Shown: positions 8,389 to 18,196 of the stretch, one piece after another
How the letters are laid out: the number at the start of each line of letters is the position of its first letter
Position numbering within the stretch: the stretch's first letter is position 1
Assembly: GCA_903892995.1 (NCBI GenBank)
Contig: CAITKP010000041.1
Location: 1-54,246 of the forward strand
Length of the DNA stretch: 54,246 nucleotides
Direction of reading: 5' to 3'
DNA from: an uncultured Campylobacterales bacterium
GTDB taxonomy: Bacteria > Campylobacterota > Campylobacteria > Campylobacterales > Sulfurimonadaceae
Position numbers and translations under genes: made by a program
The notes under the pieces: model-generated
The model's input: only the letters and a program-made list of their open reading frames with translations
Told to the model about the DNA's origin: nothing
Databases searched by the model: none

Positions 8389-8649
8389 ATGTATAAGATA
8401 GTGCTTCACAAAAGAGTCATTAAGTTCATTAGCAGTCGAAATCCTGAAGATAAAAAGAGAATCAAAGAAAAATTTGAACTTTTGCAACTAAATCCTTATC
8501 CTTCTAATAATCACTTAGACTTAAAAAAGATGAAAGAAAGCATTGGGTTTAGATTGCGGGTTGGAAATTATAGATTTATTTTTGATGTTGAAGATGAAGA
8601 TCTTATCATTTACATGGAAAAAGGTGATAACAGAGGGGATATTTATTGA
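8389..8649 (+). CDS. RelE-family toxin
   Basis: This 86-residue RelE-type protein contains HKRVIKFISSRNPEDKKRIKEKF, then IGFRLRVGNYRFIFDVEDED, the family's central strand motif, and a C-terminus EKGDNRGDIY. The RGDxY ending is common in this toxin group. It is the second gene of an antitoxin-first operon. It resembles the toxin at 4790-5035 in motif but is clearly a different lineage. Confidence 0.87.
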   Translation: MYKIVLHKRVIKFISSRNPEDKKRIKEKFELLQLNPYPSNNHLDLKKMKESIGFRLRVGNYRFIFDVEDEDLIIYMEKGDNRGDIY

Positions 8650-8688
8650 GTATACTTCCTGTGACTGGGAAGTAAACTGAATTTGATC

Positions 8689-8772
8689 CTATTCTCTTAT
8701 GAGCTCGTATGCTCCGTACGACAGTGTTACGATTAAAGCTAGTGCTAAAAAAATAATCATATAAGTAGCCAT
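8689..8772 (-). CDS. 27-residue single-pass membrane peptide after mazF
   Basis: ATG at 8772-8770 follows a strong AGGAGG-type ribosome site (GGAGGATTTATAAG), and TAG is at 8691-8689. The peptide is MATYMIIFLALALIVTL followed by SYGAYELIRE: one membrane helix with a short charged tail. The stop codon of the preceding 51-residue gene lies one base upstream, so it is the last gene of a mazE-mazF-51aa-27aa string. It shares LxYGAY(E/Q)L with the peptide after brnA. The ribosome site and the similarity support a real gene; its function is unknown. Confidence 0.65.
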   Translation of the reverse strand: MATYMIIFLALALIVTLSYGAYELIRE

Positions 8773-8773
8773 C

Positions 8774-8929
8774 TTATAAATCCTCCAATTTTTCGATATT
8801 TTTGTGCATTGACCTTGCAATTAATGCAAAAAGAATCATCAACGATATAATTATAATACTACCTGACCAAAATAGTTCGTCTATTCTGCCATCAATATAA
8901 AGTTTAATAAACTTGATATTGAATGTCAA
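8774..8929 (-). CDS. 51-residue single-pass membrane protein overlapping mazF stop
   Basis: This frame opens with TTG at 8929, which overlaps the mazF TGA stop (ATTGA), and closes with TAA at 8776-8774. It encodes an amphipathic N-terminus (FIKLYIDGRIDELFWSG), one strong membrane helix (SIIIISLMILFALIA) and a basic-to-acidic tail. Translational coupling to mazF would explain the absence of its own ribosome site. The start codon is uncertain; the body of the frame looks coding. Confidence 0.5.
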   Translation of the reverse strand: MTFNIKFIKLYIDGRIDELFWSGSIIIISLMILFALIARSMHKNIEKLEDL

Positions 8930-9258
8930 TTGATAATACTCTCGATAATACCAATAATTTTATTGAAGGTTTCTTCATCTGCTTTTTCTATGAACTTCAC
9001 ATTTCTTGCATTATAATCAATAGACTTCATCTGTTCTGCCATGATGTAGCCCGTTATATTCTCACTACTTACTTTTATATGAAAAGGAAAATCTCTCTTG
9101 GTATTTGTGATAGGACAAGCAAAAGCCAAACCTAAATGTTTGTTGAAAACCTGATTGCTTATGATGATGGCTGGTCGCCTTCCTTTTTGCTCATGTCCGC
9201 TTTGTGGATCAAAGTTTAACGTGACAATGTCGCCTTGAGATGGAATATAACTTACCAT
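8926..9258 (-). CDS. mazF: MazF-family endoribonuclease toxin
   Basis: This 110-residue protein has the PemK/MazF signature: SYIPSQGDIVTLNFDPQ at the start, GHEQKGRRPAIIISNQVFN with the conserved Gly-x-Arg-Arg-Pro-Ala loop, then FACPITNTKRDFPFHI and a late EQMKSIDYNARN. MazF enzymes cut free mRNA at short sequences; the target here is unknown. It overlaps mazE by seven bases. Confidence 0.92.
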   Translation of the reverse strand: MVSYIPSQGDIVTLNFDPQSGHEQKGRRPAIIISNQVFNKHLGLAFACPITNTKRDFPFHIKVSSENITGYIMAEQMKSIDYNARNVKFIEKADEETFNKIIGIIESIIN

Positions 9259-9497
9259 TCTTCTAAACCCGCTTTGGCACTAAATATTTCAGTTGAAGAG
9301 TAGTCATTTGGAATTTGTTTCACAAGATCATTAATATTATAAATATATTTTTTTGTTTTGATAGGCTCAAGGATTATTTTTTGATTTTCTATAGAAATAT
9401 TAACTTTATCTCCGATTGAAAGATGAAGCTCACGCATGATATCTTTTGGAAATCGTAAACCTTGCGAATTTCCCCAATTTGATATAGTAGCTGTCAT
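9252..9497 (-). CDS. mazE: MazE-family antitoxin (AbrB fold)
   Basis: This 81-residue swapped-hairpin DNA-binding antitoxin opens with ISNWGNSQGLRFPKDIM and LSIGDKVNISIENQKIILEPI, the AbrB/MazE fold. The C-terminus is flexible and acidic (SSTEIFSAKAGLEEW) and would occupy the MazF site. It is the first gene of the operon. An AAAGGA ribosome site lies just upstream, and the region upstream holds a TATGATATAC-like -10. Confidence 0.9.
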   Translation of the reverse strand: MTATISNWGNSQGLRFPKDIMRELHLSIGDKVNISIENQKIILEPIKTKKYIYNINDLVKQIPNDYSSTEIFSAKAGLEEW

Positions 9498-9583
9498 AAT
9501 ATATCCTTTGTTAAATGTTTATCCGAAGTATATCATAAAGAGAAAATTTGTGTCAATTTAGGTGAAGGAATTGAATTGTTTTA

Positions 9584-9606
9584 GATCCTGAAACAAGTTC
9601 AGGATC
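9584..9606. terminator. Hairpin downstream of fabI (9-bp stem)
   Basis: GATCCTGAA (9584-9592) pairs perfectly with TTCAGGATC (9598-9606) across a 5-base loop. It lies just beyond the fabI stop and could terminate that operon, although no T-tract follows on the minus strand. On the plus strand GTGTTTTTTA follows. The word resembles a palindrome I recall as dispersed in many bacterial genomes, so it may be a small repeat. Confidence 0.45.
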
Positions 9607-9617
9607 AGAAGTGTTTT

Positions 9618-11159
<1,542 letters not shown>

Positions 11160-11163
<4 letters not shown>

Positions 11164-12365
11164 TCGTCATCCGCCGATTTTACCAAAGGTTCTACGCCTG
11201 GAAGCGTTTTACCTTCTAAAAGTTCAAGTGATGCGCCACCACCTGTTGACATAAAAGTCATCTCTTCATCAAGCCCGATACGTTGTACCAAGTCAGCTGT
11301 ATCGCCACCGCCAACAACTGTTGTTGCGTAAGAGTCTGCTACATAATGAGCGATTTTTGTAGAACCGCGAGAAAAACGCTCCATCTCATAAACGCCCATT
11401 GGTCCATTCCAAAGAACAGTTTGCACGTTGTTAAGCACTTCGCGGTAGAGTCTGACCGTTGCAGGCCCGATATCAAGACCCATCCAACCATCTGGTATCT
11501 CTTGAACAGTTACTGCTTTACTTACAGCCTCTGCATCAAACTTTTCTGCTGCTATAACATCTACTGGAAGGTAAAACTTCACGCCAAGCTTTCTTGCTTG
11601 TTCCATGATGCGACCCGCTTCATCAAGAAGATCATCCTCAACAAGAGAAGCTCCAATATCGTAACCAAGCTTTTTGAGAAAAGTAAATGCCATACCACCG
11701 CCGATGATGATTTTATCTACTTTTGGGAGAAGGTTTACAAGAGCTTCAAGTTTTCCAGAAACTTTACTTCCTCCAACGATTGCCACAAATGGACGTGCTG
11801 GTTTTTTCATAAGTGTTGCAAAAAATTGGATCTCTTTTTGTAGTAAAAAACCTGCTGCTTTAGAGTTTTCATCAAAAAAGTGCGTGATTCCCTCAACAGA
11901 AGCGTGTGCACGATGAGAAACTCCAAAAGCATCATTGATATAGATATCTGCCATTGAAGCTAGTTTTTCTGAAAGCTCTTGAGAGTTTTTTGTTTCACCC
12001 GCTTCAAAACGGAGGTTTTCAAGAAGTAAAACCTCTCCATTTTGTAGCTCATTTGCTTTTTTCGTAGCATCTTCACCGATCACATCTTTAGAGAGTTTCA
12101 CATCTCTTTTTAAGAGAAGTTGCAAACGTCTTTGTACTGGAGCTAAAGAGTATTTCATATCGATCGCACCATCTGGACGACCAAAATGTGATGCAAGTAT
12201 GACAGAACACTCTTGATCGAGACAGTAGTTGATAGTAGAGATCGCAGAGCGAATACGGCGGTCATCTGTGATATTGTTGTACTCATCTGTTGGAACGTTA
12301 AAATCACAACGGATAAAAACTTTTTTATTTTTTAATTCTAAATCTTTTATATTGTATAACTGCAT
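11160..12365 (-). CDS. pgk: Phosphoglycerate kinase
   Basis: Pgk transfers phosphate between 1,3-bisphosphoglycerate and ADP. The 401 residues include the substrate-binding opening [10 protein letters not shown], the central [12 protein letters not shown], the hinge region [11 protein letters not shown] and the nucleotide motif [10 protein letters not shown]. It lies 12 bases after gap and overlaps tpiA, so all three enzymes around the triose-phosphate node are co-transcribed. In an autotroph this set would run mainly toward sugar synthesis; that direction is an inference. Confidence 0.98.
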
Positions 12366-12377
12366 TTAACCGTCCTT

Positions 12378-13379
12378 TTATTTGCTGATGTGAAGTGCCA
12401 TATCGATAAGGCGAGATGAGTATCCCCACTCGTTATCGTACCAAGCCATTATTTTTACCATATTGCCACCGATAACCTGAGTAAGGTCGTCTGCTACGAT
12501 TGCACTGTATTGTGAACCTACAAAATCCTGAGAAACACGCATCTGCTCATCTACAAGAAGCAGACCTTTAAGATCACTCGCTGCTTTTGCTTTGAAAAGC
12601 GCGCTAATCTCCTCTTTTGAAGTGTCACGTCCTACAAGCACATTTAAGTCCACCATTGAGACATCAGGAGTTGGTACACGGACACTTTGTCCATGAAGTT
12701 TGCCAATCAACTGAGGTAAAACAAGACCGATCGCTTTTGCAGCACCCGTCGTTGTTGGGATCATATTTACAGCACCTGCGCGTGCACGGCGTTTGTCTTT
12801 GTTGTGTTTGACATCTAAAATATTTTGATCGTTTGTGTATGAATGGATAGTTGTCATCAAACCTTTTTCGATTTTAAATGCGTCATCAAGCACTTTTGCA
12901 ACAGGTCCAAGACAGTTTGTTGTACATGAAGCGTTTGAAACGATGCGCTGTCCATCATAAAGTTTTTCATTGACACCCATAACAAAAGTTGGTGTTTCTT
13001 TATCGTTTGCAGGAGCTGAAAAAAGCACTTTTTCAATCCCTTTATTGATATGAATCTGTGCCGTTTCTTGCGTTAAAAACACACCCGTACACTCTAAAAC
13101 AATATCTGCACCACATGAAGCAAAGTCAAGATTTTTTGGATCCCTATCACAAAAAACTTTTACTTTATTCTTACCGATTTGCAGATAATTATCTTCTAAA
13201 ACTTCGACATCTTCTCCAAAATTTCCATGAACTGAGTCATTATTTAAAAGATATACCATCATATCAAGAGATGCCGTATCGTTAATGGCAACGATCTCGA
13301 CATCATCTCTTTGTGAAGCGATACGAGTCACACAACGTCCAATACGTCCAAATCCATTAATTGCTATCTTTAGTGACAT
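12378..13379 (-). CDS. gap: Glyceraldehyde-3-phosphate dehydrogenase
   Basis: Type I GAPDH, 333 residues. The NAD-binding loop INGFGRIGRC is at 7-16 and the catalytic SNASCTTNCLGP contains Cys152. The C-terminal WYDNEWGYSSRL is the usual signature. As first gene of gap-pgk-tpiA-fabI it is divergent from nadD, sharing a 70-base intergenic region. An Asp follows the first Rossmann strand region, which fits NAD use, but cofactor choice is not certain. Confidence 0.98.
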   Translation of the reverse strand: MSLKIAINGFGRIGRCVTRIASQRDDVEIVAINDTASLDMMVYLLNNDSVHGNFGEDVEVLEDNYLQIGKNKVKVFCDRDPKNLDFASCGADIVLECTGVFLTQETAQIHINKGIEKVLFSAPANDKETPTFVMGVNEKLYDGQRIVSNASCTTNCLGPVAKVLDDAFKIEKGLMTTIHSYTNDQNILDVKHNKDKRRARAGAVNMIPTTTGAAKAIGLVLPQLIGKLHGQSVRVPTPDVSMVDLNVLVGRDTSKEEISALFKAKAASDLKGLLLVDEQMRVSQDFVGSQYSAIVADDLTQVIGGNMVKIMAWYDNEWGYSSRLIDMALHISK

Positions 13380-13434
13380 ATCTATTCCTTACTGTATAAG
13401 CGTTAAAAATTGGGTTATTTTAGCAAATTCTTGC

Positions 13435-13440
13435 TATAAT
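13435..13440 (+). promoter_or_regulatory. -10 box TATAAT of nadD, very short leader
   Basis: TTGCTATAAT ends nine bases before the nadD ATG at 13450, so transcription would begin only about three bases ahead of the start codon. No ribosome site fits in that space, which points to a leaderless or nearly leaderless mRNA. Confidence 0.55.
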
Positions 13441-13449
13441 TTGGATTAA

Positions 13450-13989
13450 ATGAAAACTATTGCTCTTTTTGGTGGTTCTTTTGATCCGCCTCATCTAGGT
13501 CATAAAGCTGTTGTTGATGCCATTTTATCGACCTTGGATGTTGATGAAGTTGTAGTAATGCCTGCTTATCTCAACCCTTTTAAATCGAAAGTCTATGCAT
13601 CAGGCTCGCTTCGTTTTCAATGGTTGCAAAAAATATTTTCTTCATACAAAAATGTGAAAATAGATGATTTTGAGCTTACATGTAAGCAAAAAGTACCGAC
13701 TCTTCAAACAGTCCGTCATTTACTAGAAAGCTCTCAAAAGATCTATCTCGTCATCGGTGCTGACAATGTCAAAACCCTTGATAGATGGTATGGTTATGAA
13801 GAGCTGCGCACTTTAGTTACATTTGTAGTTGCATCAAGAGATGGTGAGCAGATTCCATCAGAGTTTCTTTGCTTACATGTAAGCGAACCTATCAGTTCGA
13901 CCTACTTAAGAAAAGAGTTAAAAAAAGAGTTTTTACCCGCTTGTGTAGCGGATGAAATAGAAAAATTTTATAAAGAATTGAGGACTTAA
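13450..13989 (+). CDS. nadD: Nicotinate-nucleotide adenylyltransferase
   Basis: NadD joins ATP and nicotinate mononucleotide in NAD synthesis. The nucleotidyl-transferase motif GGSFDPPHLGHK is at 8-19, and the second motif ISSTYLRKEL near the C-terminus is the ISSTxxR class. At 179 residues it is slightly short. It is followed after three bases by rsfS, a common pairing. It has two full TTACATGTAA palindromes: one read as Leu-Thr-Cys-Lys (13676) and one as Leu-His-Val-Ser (13873). This shows that the DNA word rather than a peptide is repeated. Confidence 0.95.
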   Translation: MKTIALFGGSFDPPHLGHKAVVDAILSTLDVDEVVVMPAYLNPFKSKVYASGSLRFQWLQKIFSSYKNVKIDDFELTCKQKVPTLQTVRHLLESSQKIYLVIGADNVKTLDRWYGYEELRTLVTFVVASRDGEQIPSEFLCLHVSEPISSTYLRKELKKEFLPACVADEIEKFYKELRT

Positions 13990-13992
13990 CAA

Positions 13993-14310
13993 TTGGAAAA
14001 AAGACTAGAAAGAATATCTAATGTTTTAGATACACACAAAGCTGAGGCGATAGAGATTTTTGATCTTAGAGGAAAAGATTATTTTGTAGATTATGTTGTG
14101 CTTGCATCATCACTTGGGCAACGCCATACAGAAGCGCTCTTGGAACACCTCAAAAAAGATCTCAAACGTGAGGAAAAATTTCTCTATATAGATGAGAGCA
14201 GTGACTGGATCGTGGCTGATTTAGGCGATATTTTGATCCATATAATGACACCAGAGTTCCGTATCAAATATGATATGGAAAGCTTTTTAAGCGACCTTAA
14301 AAGAGCCTAA
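13993..14310 (+). CDS. rsfS: Ribosome silencing factor
   Basis: This 105-residue RsfS/Iojap protein binds uL14 on the large subunit and blocks subunit joining when nutrients are scarce. It contains the family motifs EAIEIFDLRGKDYFVDYVVL, then DWIVADLGDILIHIM and the closing FYR-like FRIKYDMESF. It starts with TTG three bases after nadD and is probably translated by coupling. Confidence 0.93.
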   Translation: MEKRLERISNVLDTHKAEAIEIFDLRGKDYFVDYVVLASSLGQRHTEALLEHLKKDLKREEKFLYIDESSDWIVADLGDILIHIMTPEFRIKYDMESFLSDLKRA

Positions 14311-14320
14311 TCGCTCTTTT
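14299..14320. terminator. Bidirectional terminator between rsfS and ymdB-like gene
   Basis: AAAAGAGC (14299-14306) pairs perfectly with GCTCTTTT (14313-14320) over a 6-base loop. T-rich sequence follows on the plus strand, and a matching A-to-T run would read on the minus strand. The stem includes the end of rsfS. The genes on either side are convergent. Confidence 0.7.
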
Positions 14321-14327
14321 ATTTGCC

Positions 14328-15137
14328 CTACTTCTCGATCCACGCTTTTGTAACAATCTTCTCTCCATTATCAAACATCTTAATTTTAAATGCATCTTCG
14401 CATTTTCCATCATGAAGCTCATAAACAACCATTTGAAGTATCTTTTTACAGCTTTTTGGAATATCAAAATGCCCTTTAATACCGCTAAAAAAAGCTTCAA
14501 GCGGAACTTTTTTATCCATTCCTATGACATTATCACGGCATCCTGTGAGACCTATATCGCTGAGATATCCCGTCCCTTTAGAGATTTGCAAATCATCACT
14601 ACTGACATGGGTATGTGTGCCGCATATCGCGCTAACTTTGCCCTCAAGCAGCATCATCATCGCACGTTTTTCACTCGTCGCTTCTGCGTGAAAATCTACA
14701 AATATATTTTTAATACTCTTTACATGTAAGGCATTTACACTCTCATCCGCACAAACAAATGCGTTGTTGACATAGGGCATTCCATAGTGTCCCATGATAT
14801 TTAAAACAGCGAGTTTCTCATTGCCGACATCATAGATTTTCATCCCAGTTCCAGCGACACTTGATGGATAATTGTGTGGGCGTAAAATCTCCATCACATC
14901 AAAAAGATCGATGATCTCTTTTTTGTCAAACGTGTGGTTTCCTCCAGTCATCACATCCACGCCAGACTTAAAAAGCTCCTCGGCATTTTTTTTCGTCAAA
15001 CCAAAACCGTGTGAAGCGTTTTCATAATTTGCAACAACAAAATCAATCCCATACTCTGCGCGAAGTTTTTTAAGATGCTCTGCTATCATCACCCGTCCTG
15101 GGCGACCGACGATATCTCCGATAAAAGCTATTTTCAT
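14328..15137 (-). CDS. YmdB-family metallophosphoesterase
   Basis: This 269-residue protein of the YmdB/TIGR00282 family includes 2',3'-cyclic AMP phosphodiesterases that affect biofilm and RNA turnover. Metal ligands are visible: Asp8 in MKIAFIGDIVGRPGR, the Asn-His of TGGNHTFDKKE, NIMGHYGM, and GTHTHVSSDD. It follows mfd by one base on the same strand. One TTACATGTAA lies at 14720. The biochemical substrate is inferred from the family only. Confidence 0.9.
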   Translation of the reverse strand: MKIAFIGDIVGRPGRVMIAEHLKKLRAEYGIDFVVANYENASHGFGLTKKNAEELFKSGVDVMTGGNHTFDKKEIIDLFDVMEILRPHNYPSSVAGTGMKIYDVGNEKLAVLNIMGHYGMPYVNNAFVCADESVNALHVKSIKNIFVDFHAEATSEKRAMMMLLEGKVSAICGTHTHVSSDDLQISKGTGYLSDIGLTGCRDNVIGMDKKVPLEAFFSGIKGHFDIPKSCKKILQMVVYELHDGKCEDAFKIKMFDNGEKIVTKAWIEK

Positions 15138-15138
15138 T

Positions 15139-18129
15139 TTATAAGACCTTTGGTTTTGAATTGCGAAGATAAAAAAGTGTCGCTTTTACGATGTCATCAT
15201 CATCTTTACTTGGCGCACTGATGGTCTCTTTGGAATCGTTTTGATAGACAAACGTGATGTTTTGTGCATAGGAAGTAACCGTTTTTATCTTCTTACCAAG
15301 GCTTAAAAGTTTAATGACCATTAACTCAAAAAACTGTTTTGTCACCTCATCGAGTGCTCCAAAACGATCTACTGTTTCTTCTTCTATCTCATAAATCTCT
15401 GTCACATCTTCTGCTTGTGAGAGACGGCGATACAGATCAAGCCTGAGCCTATCTTCACTCACGACCATATCGGAGATGTAAGCACTGATAGCCAGTTTGA
15501 TATCGACTTTTGCTTTTTTCTCTTCGACTTTGTTGCTGAGTTCCTTAATGGCATCTTCAAGCATTCTGAGATAAAGCGAATACCCGATGTTTTTGATATG
15601 CCCGCTTTGTGCGTCACCCACGAGATTTCCGCCACCTCGAATCTCTAAGTCATGGTATGCAAGCACCGAACCGCTTCCCAAAAATGAGTTTGACTCGAGT
15701 GCGACAAGACGCTTTTTGGCTTCATCAGTGATGGCATCTTTATCTTCGACTATGAAGTACGCAAAACCCTCTACGTTTGAACGTCCAACACGCCCGCGCA
15801 GTTGGTGCAAATCAGCGATACCAAACCTGTCTGCTCCATCGATTATCATCGTATTGACCGATGGCATGTGGATACCTGACTCGATAATAGAGGTTGCGAT
15901 CATAAGATCATATTCACGATTTTCAAACTTTAAAAGCTCTTTTTCTGTATCGGCTGCACTCACTTGGGAGTGTAACATCACCATTCTCAGCTCTGGCAGT
16001 ATCGCTTTGAGTTCGCCATATTTGATCGGCATATGATCGATGGAATTATGCACATAAAACACCTGCCCGCCACGTCGAAGCTCTCGTAGTATCACCTCTT
16101 TGATAAGTTTTTCATCGTAGCTTTTGACAAAAGTTCTCACACCTTGACGCTCAACTGGAGGGGTTTGAAGCGTGCTCATAGTTTTTATGGAGCTTAGGGC
16201 TTGGTTGAGTGAACGAGGGATTGGAGTCGCTGACATGGAGAGCATATGGATATTGTTGTAAAGCTCTTTGATTTTTTCTTTTTGCTTCACACCGAACTTG
16301 TGTTCCTCATCAACGATCACAAGTCCAAGTTTTGCAAAACTCACTCCAAAAATCGCGTGAGTTCCAACGACAACATCGATAATTCCCTCTTTGAGGGCGA
16401 TCTCGATATTTTTTCTCTCTTTTGCACTTATGAAACGGTCAAGTTTCGCCACTCTCACACCCATATCAGCAAAGCGTTTTTCCAAAGATTTATAGTGCTG
16501 AGAACTCAAAAGTGTTGTAGGAACGATAAGCGCACTTTGAAATCCAGCTTTACATGTAGCGTAAATCGCGTTCATCGCGACCTCTGTTTTTCCAAAGCCG
16601 ACATCACCGCTGAGGAGTTTATCCATTATATGCCCATGAGATATTTCACTTAAAATCTCAGCGATGGATTGCTTTTGATCATCCGTATAATCAAATCCAG
16701 CCGAACTTTGAAACTCTTGCATCACTTTTTTTGCCACTTCAATGCGAGGCGCTTTGATAAGTGCGCGCGCTGCTGCGGTATTTACAATAGAGGAAGCGAT
16801 CTCAAAGAGTTTGGTTTTGACACTCTCTTTGAGTTTTGCAAAACTCCCTTTACCAAGTCTATCTAAAACGGGAAGCGAGCCACCACCTGCGATATAGCGA
16901 TCGATATAATCAAGATTTTCAACAGGTAAAAGCACCTTATCATCGCCGATGTAGCGGATAACGATAAAATCTTTCACCCCGCCTAAAATCTCCATCTGCT
17001 CTATCGCTTCAAAGATGCCAACGCCATAATCTTCATGCACGACATAATCGCCTGTTTTTAGATCATCAAGCAGGATAGAAGTTTTACGGCGGCGGCGTTT
17101 TTTCTCTGGTTTGTTGAGTGAAAGGATCAGCTCCTCTTCACCGATAACATTTAAGATGATTGGGCTATAAACGACTTTGATATTTTGAAGTTCAAAGAGC
17201 GCACTTTGTTTTATTTGTGCTTCATTAGATGCGATGAGAGTTATCTTTTTACGCTTGTGAACCTCTAAAATCGCTTTTGCATCAGTCACGACAAGCGAGT
17301 GAAAACGCTGCTCCTCTTGGATGATATCAAGGTTAAAAAACTCCCTTGAGATTTGCGGATCGCTGAGTCCAAAAGCCTCATCAAGCGTGTTTTGCATCTT
17401 TGAAATAAAAAGAGCTTTTTTTCCCTCTAAAAAGTTATCTGCCAAATCATCTAAATGCCAAAATCCCAAAGAGGCAAGGTCTTTGACAAAACTGTCTGAA
17501 TCGCTATTTTTTATCTTCTCTTGCAACTCTTCAAAACGCGCTTCATCTAAAGAGTAAAATGCCGCTGTAATGGTAAAACTCTCTAACTCTTCGCCAAGAG
17601 TTCTTTGTGTTTCAAGCTCAAACTCTTTGATCTGTTCTATCTCATTGTCAAAGAGTGAAACACGAATCGGATTTGGCATGGATGGTACAAAAATATCGAT
17701 AATATCGCCACGAAAGGAGATCTCTCCCTCCATCTGGACGATGTCAACAAACTCATACCCCCAACAAAACATCTGCTCTTTAAAGGATTTTAGCTCTAAA
17801 ATCCCGCCAAACTCAATGCTAATTGATTGTAAAACTTCTGGTTTTGGTAAAGAAAAAAGCAGTGTTTTTAAAGGGGAGATGATAAGCGGTTTTTTTTGCG
17901 CTTGATGGTAACTGCGAAGCGAGGCAAAAAGCTCAAAAAGCTCCTCTTTAAAAGGGCGAAGATCATCTTTGAAACGTGCGCGAAAATCGGGAAAAACTAT
18001 ATGATCAAGTTCAAAAAACTTTGCGACATCAGCGAGTGATGCAGCCTCTTTGGCATCTTGAACTATAAGCAGGTCTAATGCAGGTTTTTTATTGGTTTTG
18101 AGGTATTCAAAGAAGCGTGTTTGTGACAA
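15139..18129 (-). CDS. mfd: Transcription-repair coupling factor
   Basis: Mfd displaces stalled RNA polymerase and recruits UvrA. The 996 residues contain, in order, UvrB-like N-terminal domains, the polymerase-interacting domain (GDYVVHEDYGVGIFEAIE) and the RecG-like motor with Walker A SGDVGFGKTE near residue 510 and DEEH near 606. The DLHQLRGRVGRS helicase motif VI and a C-terminal TRCF domain follow. It is about 150 residues shorter than the E. coli protein, a size I expect in Campylobacterota. One TACATGTA sits just beside the Walker A region. Confidence 0.97.
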   Translation of the reverse strand: MSQTRFFEYLKTNKKPALDLLIVQDAKEAASLADVAKFFELDHIVFPDFRARFKDDLRPFKEELFELFASLRSYHQAQKKPLIISPLKTLLFSLPKPEVLQSISIEFGGILELKSFKEQMFCWGYEFVDIVQMEGEISFRGDIIDIFVPSMPNPIRVSLFDNEIEQIKEFELETQRTLGEELESFTITAAFYSLDEARFEELQEKIKNSDSDSFVKDLASLGFWHLDDLADNFLEGKKALFISKMQNTLDEAFGLSDPQISREFFNLDIIQEEQRFHSLVVTDAKAILEVHKRKKITLIASNEAQIKQSALFELQNIKVVYSPIILNVIGEEELILSLNKPEKKRRRRKTSILLDDLKTGDYVVHEDYGVGIFEAIEQMEILGGVKDFIVIRYIGDDKVLLPVENLDYIDRYIAGGGSLPVLDRLGKGSFAKLKESVKTKLFEIASSIVNTAAARALIKAPRIEVAKKVMQEFQSSAGFDYTDDQKQSIAEILSEISHGHIMDKLLSGDVGFGKTEVAMNAIYATCKAGFQSALIVPTTLLSSQHYKSLEKRFADMGVRVAKLDRFISAKERKNIEIALKEGIIDVVVGTHAIFGVSFAKLGLVIVDEEHKFGVKQKEKIKELYNNIHMLSMSATPIPRSLNQALSSIKTMSTLQTPPVERQGVRTFVKSYDEKLIKEVILRELRRGGQVFYVHNSIDHMPIKYGELKAILPELRMVMLHSQVSAADTEKELLKFENREYDLMIATSIIESGIHMPSVNTMIIDGADRFGIADLHQLRGRVGRSNVEGFAYFIVEDKDAITDEAKKRLVALESNSFLGSGSVLAYHDLEIRGGGNLVGDAQSGHIKNIGYSLYLRMLEDAIKELSNKVEEKKAKVDIKLAISAYISDMVVSEDRLRLDLYRRLSQAEDVTEIYEIEEETVDRFGALDEVTKQFFELMVIKLLSLGKKIKTVTSYAQNITFVYQNDSKETISAPSKDDDDIVKATLFYLRNSKPKVL

Positions 18130-18196
18130 AAAATGATCCTATTGGGTTTAAAAATAGCCGAAAAAGTGGCGAAATTTTAGCATAACTCTCTTAGTT

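Noticed and set aside
11283-11843. Long antisense ORF (186 codons) opposite pgk
   Set aside because: It is a shadow of pgk codon usage; pgk is certain, and the antisense protein is Cys- and aromatic-rich with no motif.
15587-16036. Antisense ORF of 149 codons opposite mfd
   Set aside because: Mfd motifs are intact through this stretch; the opposite frame has no ribosome site or recognisable domain.
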